A stretch of 64,000 nt of DNA from Cristatella mucedo (taxonomy: Eukaryota; Bryozoa; Phylactolaemata; Cristatellidae), in contig WPIO01000008.1 in the NCBI GenBank assembly GCA_009760855.2, forward strand, positions 6,831,501-6,895,500, in the 5' to 3' direction. Positions 1 through 11,200 of this stretch are shown here, piece after piece (within the stretch, counting starts at the first letter, position 1; each line of letters opens with the position of its first letter). The notes beneath the pieces were generated by a model. It ran no database searches, was not told the DNA's origin, and saw nothing but the letters and a program-made list of their open reading frames with translations. Both the position numbers and the translations under genes were made by a program.

Positions 1-43
<43 letters not shown>
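1..43. repeat. (TG)n microsatellite at window edge
   Basis: Uninterrupted TG dinucleotides from the first base; the tract probably continues beyond the window. Confidence 0.95.
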
Positions 44-46
<3 letters not shown>

Positions 47-214
47 CAGTTGACTCTGCTTGTAAGAATAAGCTAAGGCCAGCAAATGGCCATTCCTACA
101 AGAATCCCATATGTGGAGTGAGACTATAGCTAGAGTAAATCTGGGCCTCGGAATTGCTATTTTATCTAAGTGAAGTATTCCTATATCCGATATTCTTATA
201 CGAGGGGTCGACTG
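47..214. mobile_element. pogo-like MITE with TA target duplication
   Basis: Terminal inverted repeats of 24 bp (CAGTTGACTCTGCTTGTAAG and the complement of ATACGAGGGGTCGACTG) match at 18 of 24 positions and are flanked by TA at 45-46 and 215-216. CAGT(C/T)GAC ends and TA duplication are typical of pogo/Tigger elements. The 168-bp length leaves no coding capacity. Confidence 0.72.
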
Positions 215-311
215 TATTAATATTAATATTTATATACTTAGCAATACATTCATATATACGGCTATGTTATATGTATATACTGAATATACGTAAGTTGATA
301 ACCCTAATATA

Positions 312-462
312 ATTTATTTGTATAGCACCCTAAGAGAACTTAATCTCAATTCACGTTCCACGTATGCCATGGGGCTCGAGCCCACGACCCCAGTCATCAA
401 ATACATTTACCCGAGCCTAGTTAGAGGCGAGCACCTTAACCATTGGACCAAACCAGTATGGA
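312..462 (-). mobile_element. SINE-A copy (tRNA-derived head, LINE-A-type tail)
   Basis: On the minus strand a box-A-like TGGTTAAGGTGCTCG is followed by a box-B-like GGGCTCGAGCCC and then by GAGATTAAGTTCTCTTAGGG, the 3' sequence shared with LINE-A copies. Related copies lie at 8279, 26452, 29938 and 56752. Confidence 0.75.
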
Positions 463-1469
463 ATACTGGAAAATCATAACAAGCCTTTTTAAATTTATAA
501 TGAATAGATTCCTGAACGTGCACACGTACACACATGCGGCAATTTTTTGTGTTATAAAGTCCCTGTAGTAATATGAATTACACAATATGGTTCATATGCT
601 TTCTTATTAAGCCTGAAAGACAGCAGGGCACATACACAGAAAGACATTATAAAATTATAAAATGTACTTAATTAATTAATTAATTTTATTTATTTATTTT
701 ATTTCATTTCATTTATTTTATTTAAAATCATTATGAAACTAATTCACGTGTAGCCCTGATGCCACTAAGCATGATGGGCAAATCAATTCCGATTGTGTCC
801 ATGAACAAGCTGTAATGAGTAGACATAGAGCAGGAATATTACGCTCAGTTCTATCTCGACTACATCCTTTCAGGAAAAGGGTAAATTAAGGTGCTTAAGA
901 AGGCAGCTGTGCACAAGCACTCTGCACATTTACTTAAAATTAATCAATTTAAATATTGCCCCTAGAAAATATCCTTTCGGTCCAGTGCCTGATCCACACT
1001 AGCTACCTTTTTCATAGAGCAAAAATTAATGAAATCCTTGCATGAGAGGGGCTATAATCTAACAACAATAACTATATAGCCTATGCATATAGTTTGCCTT
1101 GGTTAATCCATTGTTTCTTCCCCCTCCCTGTTATATGTGCTGCATACTTTTTTAATCCATTTTTGTGCTTCACAATAACAGTAACAGAACTTAACGCTCA
1201 AGTTTACATTAATATCCTGACACGACTTACGCATGTTTTTCATGGCCAGTGGTCATGTGCATTTGGATAGAATCATATCTATGTACAAAAACAGCATTCG
1301 ATGTTCTGACTGCATGTACTGTGTAAGTAACAACAGAGCACATTAGGTCCAAAGATGCCAAGAGAAATGTATGATTATCTGAGCACAGGAACGCGTTTGC
1401 CATTCAAATGATGTCCATTGACAGTAGTGCTCGTAAGTAAAACTCAACAAAAGCAGCAAGTATTCACAT

Positions 1470-1471
<2 letters not shown>
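463..1471. other. AT-rich intergenic sequence, no gene seen
   Basis: No exon with plausible splice sites or family similarity was found. An A/T tandem stretch (TTAATTAATTAATTTTATT type) lies at about 670-725. It lies downstream of the last visible exon of the cysteine-rich gene and could be intron. Confidence 0.6.
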
Positions 1472-1472
<1 letters not shown>

Positions 1473-1532
<60 letters not shown>

Positions 1533-1610
1533 TCGAGTATATATATATATATATATATTCGAGTATATATATATATATATCGTCGAAGAATCGAGCACAG
1601 TCTTAGGTAC

Positions 1611-1665
<55 letters not shown>
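1473..1665. repeat. Compound (CT)n(TA)n microsatellite
   Basis: CT tract at about 1473-1502, then three TA tracts at 1503-1526, about 1539-1580 and 1614-1664, separated by short spacers. Confidence 0.95.
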
Positions 1666-1666
<1 letters not shown>

Positions 1667-1856
1667 TCCTTTCCCCCTCTTCCATTGCTGTCTCCTTCAC
1701 CCACTCTTTCGTCAATTTTGAGCCATGAACAACATACATCGTAATTCGGTTCTATCGGTAAGCTTCACTAATATACAGGCGAAGGTGTAATTAACTCAGC
1801 CAGCTTTTCGTATTGTCCTTCAACTCGTACCTAAGACTGTGCTCGATTCTTCGACG
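1581..1856. repeat. Perfect 31-bp inverted repeat flanking a TA tract
   Basis: Bases 1581-1611 (CGTCGAAGAATCGAGCACAG...) are the exact reverse complement of 1826-1856. The 214-bp spacer contains a TA tract and a pyrimidine-rich stretch. No matching target duplication was identified. Confidence 0.85.
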
Positions 1857-2433
1857 ACTTGATGAGCATAAGTTTAAGTAAAAACAATCAATCTCTTTTA
1901 CGATGGAGATAATGGCAAATCTTTCTTGCTTGAGTGAATTGTATAACTAAAAAATTGCTCAAAATGGCACTGCTCCACTTGACAGGCTCTCAAAAAACGC
2001 GAACCAACACACTTCTAGTCACAGTTCGCGACAATCGTACCAAACAGCTTTTCCGTCACTTAAAGACCGATGACCGATGACGGCTGATCGGCAGCACACG
2101 TGCCAGTGGTCTATTAGCTTTGAGCACACCTGCTAGACAGCTCCTTCGCAAAGCAGCCACTCGATTACGCAACCGATATTGGCTTCCATCCTCCAGCTCC
2201 AGAGAGCAGCCAATCTCTCCGGGTCACTGTCGCAATCGACCATCCTTACGAGGTCCACTTCCTAATGCACCGTGAGAGCTCCATCTCTCAAGTGCAGAGG
2301 GGTGGAGCAGCAGTGGCGCACCCACCCACCTCCACAAGCAAGACATCAGCACAAAGCAGAGCCGACGAGAGCCACCGCTTCTGCCCAGCATGAGAGCAGC
2401 ACGGTGGCAGCTGACCACGGTCGGCAAGCTCAC
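1857..2433. other. Intron or 3' flank of the cysteine-rich gene, nothing recognised
   Basis: Follows exon 4 of the GCC2/GCC3 gene. Frames here have no cysteine-rich repeat pattern and no convincing acceptor in phase 1. Confidence 0.5.
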
Positions 2434-2665
2434 CTGTAGTGCTCGTGTACGTTCCCAGTGAGCACGGCAGAGGGACACTGTTTGCAGCGGCAGGGCAGTA
2501 TGAGCCGGCTGGGCACGGCGTGCAGGTGCTGCTGCCCGAAGCAGCGTAATTGCCACTACCGCACAGCACGGCCGCTGCTGCCCCTGCTGCACACGCCGAC
2601 CCGGCCGGGCAGGTGACGCAGTTCGTGGCACCGGCAGCACTGGAGTATTGCCCCGCAGGACAAGC
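2434..2665 (-). CDS. GCC2/GCC3 gene exon 4
   Basis: Acceptor CCCTGTAG, then 77 codons plus one nt, with donor GTGAGC. It encodes successive units CPAGQYSSAAGATNC, CPAGSACAAG, CGSGNYAASGSSTC and CPAGSYCP. The overlapping 150-aa frame on the same strand lacks this cysteine spacing and is a shadow. No further cysteine-rich exon is visible between 1 and 2433. Confidence 0.85.
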
Positions 2666-3942
2666 CTACAGGGCATGTGGCGGCACGGTTAACAACAGAT
2701 CAAGCAAACACACCAGTAGAAAGACAGCGAGCCGGAGAACGGTGAAGCTGTCAAGATGGCCACACGGTGCCGCAAGTACAGCTAAGTGCATATGCACAGG
2801 CCTGCAAGCGCATGACACCAGCCACTCGAGCACAGTGAGCTTGCATGCACTGCTCAGCACCCCAGCCTCTATCTAACACTCCAATCCTAATAATTATAGC
2901 AAAGCAAGTGTATAGCACCTTAGGAGAGAGAGATCTCTTGCTAGGCATTTCGCATCAACTGAAAATGTAGCTTGCTTACTAATTAGCAATAAATCCAGGT
3001 TTATTAACTGCGGCTGAAGATGCGAGCACATAAAAGAGGACATATTTGGACAGCAATATGCTGAGAGAAACAGGCGGCTATTTCTTTGGGATGCGCTGAC
3101 CGTTTAGGATCCCACGGTATGCATAAGGGAGCATGAAATGACAATGGCAGCAGCCACATGAGCTGAGCAGAAAGGATGCTGACATCTCTGCTTACCAAGC
3201 AGGTGGTCGCTAGTGCCTGGCCAGTGACTGCTGAGTATGTCCCGGCTGCACAAGCTCGCTTGCCACTCGATCCCCCGGGACAGCTGCAACCACAAAGCAC
3301 GCAAAAAGACGTGAGTGCAGAAGAGTTCCTGAAGCAACGAGACACACATTCGTAGATAGCATGCGCACCATTTCATTGTTTGCCGATTGATCTATGGTAC
3401 TCTAGAATTAAATAACAGAGCATTTTTGGCAAGCCCGCTCCTTGCAGGCCTTCAAAACTAGAGTGAACACCACCCATCTCTTTAGTATTGAGTATGAAAT
3501 ACATGATTGGCCTTGTATTGCAATGATTGGGGGTAGGCAGTCCACGATTCCATCCATCCTCGTTGGCATTGTAAAACAATACGACACGAGTCAAATGAAA
3601 TTAACATTTAGCAAAAAGATTTGAGCACAAAACAAATGCTGCTTTAATCTACTATTTTTCACCAGATCAGCACCTGGACAGCCTAAACCAGCACGGCACC
3701 AAAAACGACTGTTATTTGCCATTCGAGCATTCCAATATGGAGTAAAACTTTAGGAAATAAGTTTCACAGAGCACCCAAACATACCATGGCATCAATAGAG
3801 AGCCTGATTAAAAAAGACATCAGACAGTGCTAAAGAGACATCACGGGCAGAACAAGAGATATTAGAAGACATGAAAATACAAGAGAAAATGAAATAGATT
3901 ATCTGAGAAGAAAAAGTAGGCAACAAAGGGAGTGTGAGAGAT

Positions 3943-3989
<47 letters not shown>

Positions 3990-5237
3990 AGGGGGTAAGA
4001 CAAGACCAGTCAGACACTTGATAGCCAGAAAGTAAGAGAGAGAGAGAGAGAGAGCAATGCGGTACAGTGCAAAGTGAGAGAAGATAGACCACAAGTGAGA
4101 GACGGGTAGGAGTAAAATGAGAGACACGGGGAGAAAGAGTTGACAGCATGAGTGAGAGTGCAAGCGATAGTAAGATAGTAAGATAGTAAAAGCTAGAAAA
4201 GAGGGGGAGACATCAAAATAGACAGCCATCCAACTGAGAAAAGAAAGAAGAGGGCCCCACTAATGATCATACTTAAGAAAAGGAATACATGGAAGAAAGA
4301 TATACAAAAAAATAGTTACATACAACTCATACATACAATAGAAGAACAAAGCAAACAGCAGTGTGGGATGAGGGAAATAGGAGAGCCGATCTTTGCAGTC
4401 TCGGCTGATCTAGCTTGGATGCATTTCACCTACAGAGCTGCATCGAGTGCTAAGCTGCAATGCTTTACATCTGCCTAGATCACCTTAGCCGACATCAATT
4501 AACATCGTAACTACATACAGGTTGCACTACACTACAACATCCGGGCGAACTAACACTATTCTTCTTTTAACTTGTCTACCAGGCTCAGCAAAATTATAGT
4601 GTCTGGCAGCAAAGATTAATGACAGCCAGTGAGCTGCACATTTACCTTTACACTTATTTAACATTGCACAATGACCATGGTTGGGGACACGATCTGTATA
4701 CTTGATACCAGATGAATCAGGGCAAGTGCCACCCACCCCGAAAAAATTCAAATTGCAAGATTAGTGCTTCGTCCTTGAGAAATCGGACACTGCCTGACGT
4801 TACCGCCGCACGAGCCCCAATACAGCTTGATCTAGAGGTGCATGCACCAGCCATGCAGCAGTCCAGAGCATGCCTATCCGGTGCCACCCATCCTCATAGT
4901 GCCGGTGCCCTAGGAATAAATCTCTGTATGCACTGTACCAGCACGCATAAGCACACAGTACACAATTCACGAGGACCCAGCAAAAGCCCGGGAACATGTG
5001 GGTTTGTATGCTTATTTGTAAGTGTCCTCAAGTCAAGAGATGTTGTGACGTCAGTCTGGAGTCAGTCCTATGCTTTAGTAGCATACAAACTGAAGGCACG
5101 GTCTCCAAACGAATTAAGGTCGGTGAGACGCACAGCTGTGCTCATTATTCACCACCAATGTCGTTGGTTCGAGTGCCACAGCGGGCTGTTCTTTACTGTC
5201 TGCTGGAAGCAGGATGAAAGTTACACTTATACACATA

Positions 5238-5289
<52 letters not shown>

Positions 5290-8200
5290 GGCCACATGCC
5301 ACATCTCACCGATCCAGAGCTGTCGACCAGCCTGTTGACTACAAGTGACTGCATTACCATTGCACAGCTCCAACCGAAGTTACAAACCGTGAAACCAATA
5401 AAAGCACTTGTTACAGCTGCCTCAGGCTGTGCAGGCATCTCAGGTCACACTGTGCACAAACAGGACCACAAACCTTGAAACAGCACAAATATCGATACCA
5501 GTCCACTGTTGTATTAGCTGCTAGCTTGTGTGCTCAAAAACAGAGCCCCTCAGGCAAGGAGTGAGAATTTGAACGAGTTTGGCTGAATAAACACATGCCC
5601 GTTACTAATAGGGAGCCAGAGTAGAAATATTTGTTATTCGGACTTCCAAGCCCCTGCCTGATGCAGTTTATGGATCAAACCATACCATACACACCCATAG
5701 CAGCCAATCCAGTGGAGCTCAATTGCACTTCTTGAACACAGATGGCCCCAATGATATGAATGAGTTTAAGACTTGGCACAGGTTACCAGTGCATGCACCA
5801 ACGAATGCAAGCATAAGGCATGTATTAATGAAAAAAGCGTTAGTTGATGACAGTACACGGTAATGGCAGTACACAGCCCTATCATTGTGCCAAACCGTGC
5901 TTTGATGATGACCTTGAAGGGAACCCTTCAAGAGCTTGATCGTCCCAAATGCCACATAGGTCCACACACATACACTACATACATCAAGTGATGGAAAAAA
6001 TCATACGAGTAGCTAAATCCGACCATTGGATCACAAGGTCAAGAAGCAGTGACAGCAAACGACACGGTGACCAAACATCAGCAACGACCGATCATGTAGG
6101 AAATGAATGAAATGAAGGAAATGAGGTTCCACATAGATCGAGTATAAATGACTGAAGCTTGTGGCATAACATGGAACAGGCAAGAGCACTGGTCGAGCTG
6201 TGATGGCACACTAGGTAAGGCGGTTGCTCTACATGGCCTCGGTCCCGAGGTTTTGGGTTCGAATCCTGCAGTGGGTGATCCTTTATTGCAGCTGCAAGCA
6301 GTGGTGATAGCTCTTGGTGATATGGTGAAGGTTCTTCTGCCGATTAACAAAAACCGGCTGTTACATCAGTTAGTATTATTATTTTTTTTCCAATGCCTGT
6401 TCTCAGCTCCTGTCTTCAGTTTGGGAAATTAATTTATATATAATGGTCTTCAATTGCTAAACTTGTCATCCCTCTCTAGTATGTTATGGTTGCTTTGTAA
6501 AATGCATATGCCTAGTGCTAGCACAAGGTTTAGCTGTATTAGTGGTCCTAAGCTGTCCTATTCCTGTAATCCAAGACTATTGCGCAGATGCAGTGATCCT
6601 TCCCTTGCGGCTGTCGTTAATAATAATAATAGTAATAATATTACATTTGATAAAGTGACCTCAGAGAACTCAATCTCTTTCTAAGTAATGTACTTCGTGT
6701 GCAGTAAATTGATACACACCGCCACCAGAGTATACCAGCTGATCAGCGGCTGAATGAAAAAGCTGTCACCTTCAAACACTGTAAGTGTGTCAAGCATTCG
6801 TCAGCGGTCGGCAAAAGCAGTTGAACCTAAACGTGTTTTGTGTGTCATTGGCATAGCAAACCACTACATGGTACTAGTTAACATTATTATCAATGCTGGT
6901 TTTTGGCCTTCTCCATTGCTTGAACTCGGCAAGAGCAAATGCTACTACACCTGTGTTTGCAAAGGCCTTTGTGTACCATGTGTACCTGACAGGCATTTGC
7001 TTAGCAGTAGCAAGGCAGTGCTTGGCCTCGCTTGCTGCTCGCAGCAACGTTCCACGTGATAATCTGGCACACACCAGGGGGTTCTTGATGGCGTGAAGAT
7101 TGGTGCTGGTATCGCTTTGATGAGTTGTCCTTTATTTTGTCAGCTGAGTGCTGCTCGTGATAGGGGAGCTCACCCGAGTTCATTGGTCTTGCAGATGTGT
7201 CAATTAGAACAAACTGCTGCCTGTCCACCGTGTTAAAAAACTGCTGTCTGACCACCTTGTAAAAAGCCTCTTGCAGAGGCGATACAGAATCACCTATCGC
7301 AAGATTCGAACCCACGACCTCAGGGCGGAGGTCATGAAAAGCAACCACCTTACCTAGTGAGCCATCACGGAAAAACCCAGTGCCCCAAACCATGATTTAT
7401 AGCAAGCAGTGAATACTTCAGTCGTAGGATGCATTACGTGAGCCACAAATAAAAAAACGCTTAACAGTACGTGTCATTCGTTTCCCGTGTGAACGAAGTG
7501 GCTGCTGTAAGGTATGAATGCAAAAGCAGGCACGTCCCTTGCATAGCATCGCATAGGCAAAGGCTCTACACACAGGCAGCCGGTCCAGGAGAAGGCAGAA
7601 ACTCCATCATTAATGGCCAAGCTCCTACTTCGTAGTGTTGGGCTGTTGTTGCTGCTGCTGTTGGTCCGGCTGCTGTGCTACTACTGTCACTGCTGCTCTG
7701 CAGTAGCATTAATGGTGCGTCTATAAAACCGGGTACAATAGAAAAGGCACGAGATTAAATGGAAATGGTCTCTTCCACATCAGTGTCAGTGTAACACTAC
7801 CGTTGCCTAATTGCAGAGATCATTGCCCAATCATTACCTGGGCTATACGCATAGAAACTAGGCAGCCTTTCAATGCGGTTGGATACATTGGGCTTAAATC
7901 GTAGCCACTAATGTGAAAGGGGGTATGCCAGTATGTGTGTAGATTACAGTACGTATGCTTAATGACACAAAAACCCCTGAGAAGCTGGGGCATCGCAAAG
8001 TATGGCCACGCTGAGCGACAGTCTTTAATTCTTGCAGGCGTAAAAATTGGAAATAAGCCCCAGCATAAAAGTAGGAAAGCTTAGGGCAGTGAACAGTCTT
8101 GGAAGTCTATCGGGCCTCTGATGCCATGGGTAGAATGACAACCTGGAAAACAGTACTGTATATTGTAACTGAGTAAGCAGGCAATGTCAAGGAAGTCCAC

Positions 8201-11200
8201 ATAACTGATTACCTCGGCAGCTAGCTCCTCAGCCTCTGCTGTAGGTTTCGGTTTCGGTAAAAACAAATACTTCATTTCCATAGGGCCCTGAGAGAACTTA
8301 ATCTCTATTTAAGTGCTTTACATGTGCCAAAGGGCTCGAGCCCACGACCCTGGTCGTTAAATGTGAGTACCTTACCCGCGATGACGGCTCTAGCGGTGTT
8401 AAGAAATAGTATGTCAAGCTTCTAGGTACCACTCATCTTAAATTCATACCACGTGAGTAGAGTCATGTACATCATGTTACTAAGGGAATGCCACGAGGAG
8501 AAGGGGCTAATAAATAGTTCTAGCCATGCCTGAGATGATTTGACTTAAAAGCCAGGCTTTCACTTCTAGAGCAAGTCAAAATCACGTGAATGCATTAAAC
8601 ACCAGCATCAAAGCGAGGGCAGCAGAATGGAAACAACGGCCGAGTATGCAGAGCATTTTATTTTAGCACCATTTTTATTTGTAATCGGCACCAGCTTTTT
8701 CAAGTCCATAAAGGCTGCCGGACAGTGAGTGCCCTCTGCCCAGCTAGCTCGGCTGCCAGCGGTAGCCCTAAGTTGACCGTTACTGACAAGCGGATCCGGC
8801 ATCAAAAGGTTGACCAGGTTCAGAATAATCCTATCATCTAATCCTGACTCCTCGAAAAAATGGGGCCACAACTCGATCGCTAGCTCTCGATGCCAATCTG
8901 CAGAGCGCATGCTCCGGAGAGGGAGCCAGAAAAAACTGCCAACAACAGGGAAAGAACAAGGAGGATGCACCATCTGTTCGTGACACTGAAGTTAATCTTG
9001 GGCACATGCTTGGGCACATGCTCTAGCAGCAGATCGGTTCGTCGAGCGAACACGAGGTTGCAAGAGATCAACTGCCGGAACAGAGGAGCACAAGCAATCG
9101 AAATCGAGAAGGCAGTCAAGAGACGGTTCTGGAGCACGCCCCCTCGGCTGTGGAAGTCGGTGTCAAGACAAGAAAACTAGGCAGCGCAGCAGCTGCTACG
9201 AGAAGAGACCGGCTGTGTCCAGATGTCCTAAGACTGTACGAATGGCAACGGTGGGAATAGCAATAACCAGGAACAGGCGGGCTGGCAGCCTACAGCAGGA
9301 GCACTTGACTGGACCATTATGCTTGCTAACTAGCAATGACAAGGCAAGGCCGTGCACAGCCTTTGTCTCAGCCCACTGCTTGTGAACCTGAAGCAGAGCT
9401 AACAATGGAAGTGTTGTGGGCGTGCCGGTTACTACAGCCGAAGCCAGCTTGCTTTCGTCAACCAGCCGGGATTCAATTGTTTGAGCTGCCCTTCAGCATA
9501 CTGAACCATGCCCTTGCTTGTTGATCAAAGAAACGAAAGGCCGGCGGGCCACATTGTTATGTCCTGCACAGTGGGTGTTGGGACGCTGACGGCCGAAAGG
9601 AGTTGTCCGAAGGGAGCAGTATAGCATGACGTTCATTAGTCATTCAAATTCGAAAAAACACTATGAGGAAATAAAAAGTGACAAGAAGAGGTGGCAAATA
9701 AGGATCGACAAGCTTGGCCTAACTTCCTATCCACTACGACAGCATCACAGGCACGGCTGGGCACTACTCGTGGTGGCAACTAGAAAGAACCAATAAAGGA
9801 ACATCTAACGGATCAGGCCACACACGGCATTTAGTAGCAGAAGCCGAGTGAATTAGCAAGCCCAGAACAGCTTAGCCCTGAACCTAGCTTCTGTGGCTAC
9901 CAGCTGGCTTATTTGTTCATGACCTTAGGTCGCCTACCAAGGAAGGGTCACAACAGGACAGCTAGCTGCCCCACCTTCAAGAGTACACTTCGGCCACTGG
10001 TCTCATGCAGGGACAAAGATCAGGTACCCCCAATCAGCCCACTGAGAGCACAGCACAGCCCCAGCGAGCAGGAAGTGATTCGTGCTGGCTACTGCTTTTC
10101 GCCCCTCTAAAGTCTGGAGACTCCCAAAGGACGACTTCACCTGCCAGCAAAGCAGAAACTCACAGCCTGCCAAGCACTGTAGAGTCAGTTGCACGACGGC
10201 TCCTTCAAGCCAAGAGCAGCCGACTTCGGATGCATTAAAAACCGACACCTGGGCATGGCTTAGTGGTTGGGGCCTCAGGGGATGGATCTATTACTATCAG
10301 CTCTTCCCCAAGTAACAGCAATCAATAACTGTGGACTCGAGTCCTATTCCAAAATCGCTTGACAATGGTAGGCAGCAGCAACAGCATCAATAGAGGCAGA
10401 GCCCGAGAACTGACAGAAAACGCATGACAAGTGGATGGACCATCTACAGCTATAAGCTCACTGCCGTGCGGGCTGTAAGACAGCCTCCTGTTGAGTGAGC
10501 TTCAACAGCATGGGTGGCACAAAGTATATCCCTCAACTGTGAGACACACAAGTGAGAGTACAACATTCATATTTACGTGGGGGCTGCACTACTCCATACA
10601 ATACAGTGAGCAAAGATGTCATTATTCTGGAGTCCTGCAAGCATATGCAAAAGTAGTCAAAAGAAAACGCAGCTTTTTACAAGCGAATGAACAGAAATTC
10701 TTAGCTTCTTCATACATGGGCTGAATTGGCTCCAAAAGAGACAAGATCAATATAGATTGGAATGTAACTTGAACCTCTGCTAATAAGGCTAAGTAACAAC
10801 CCTCGAACCAGGTCTACCTGATGGCTCTACACCAGGTCTACAGTATGGTCTGGCCCATGTATCTCTGTCTGTAACTCCACAAAGCCACCAAGACTATGTG
10901 GGTGTTATGCAGGAGAGTTTTACATAGTACACTCACAGCCTAAGCGGCTTTTGGTATGCATTCGGTAGCCAACAGACTTCATCTCTTTATCAAGTGCAAT
11001 ATTATCTCACGAAACAAAGATAAATTGGGAAGCATAGCAGAGTCAGGAGAGCAGTTGAGGTAGTGAGTAGCAAAGAAGTAGCAGCTCAGGACTGCTAAAC
11101 AGGATGTGCCATAGCCGGCAGCAGGAGAGTAGTTGTCGTTACATAAGAATCGTGAAGGCAAGTTCCACAGCCTAGGACCTGCAGAGCTAAAGCTTGTCGA

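Noticed and set aside
2224-2676. 150-codon frame on the minus strand
   Set aside because: Shadow of the cysteine-rich exon 2434-2665 in another frame; it lacks the CPAG spacing and has no supporting splice sites.
4620-4720. Small cysteine-containing exon-like stretch (NHGHCAMLNKCK) with donor GTAAAT
   Set aside because: Exons 2 and 3 of the cysteine-rich gene already join perfectly in phase, and the spacing is not GCC2/GCC3-like.
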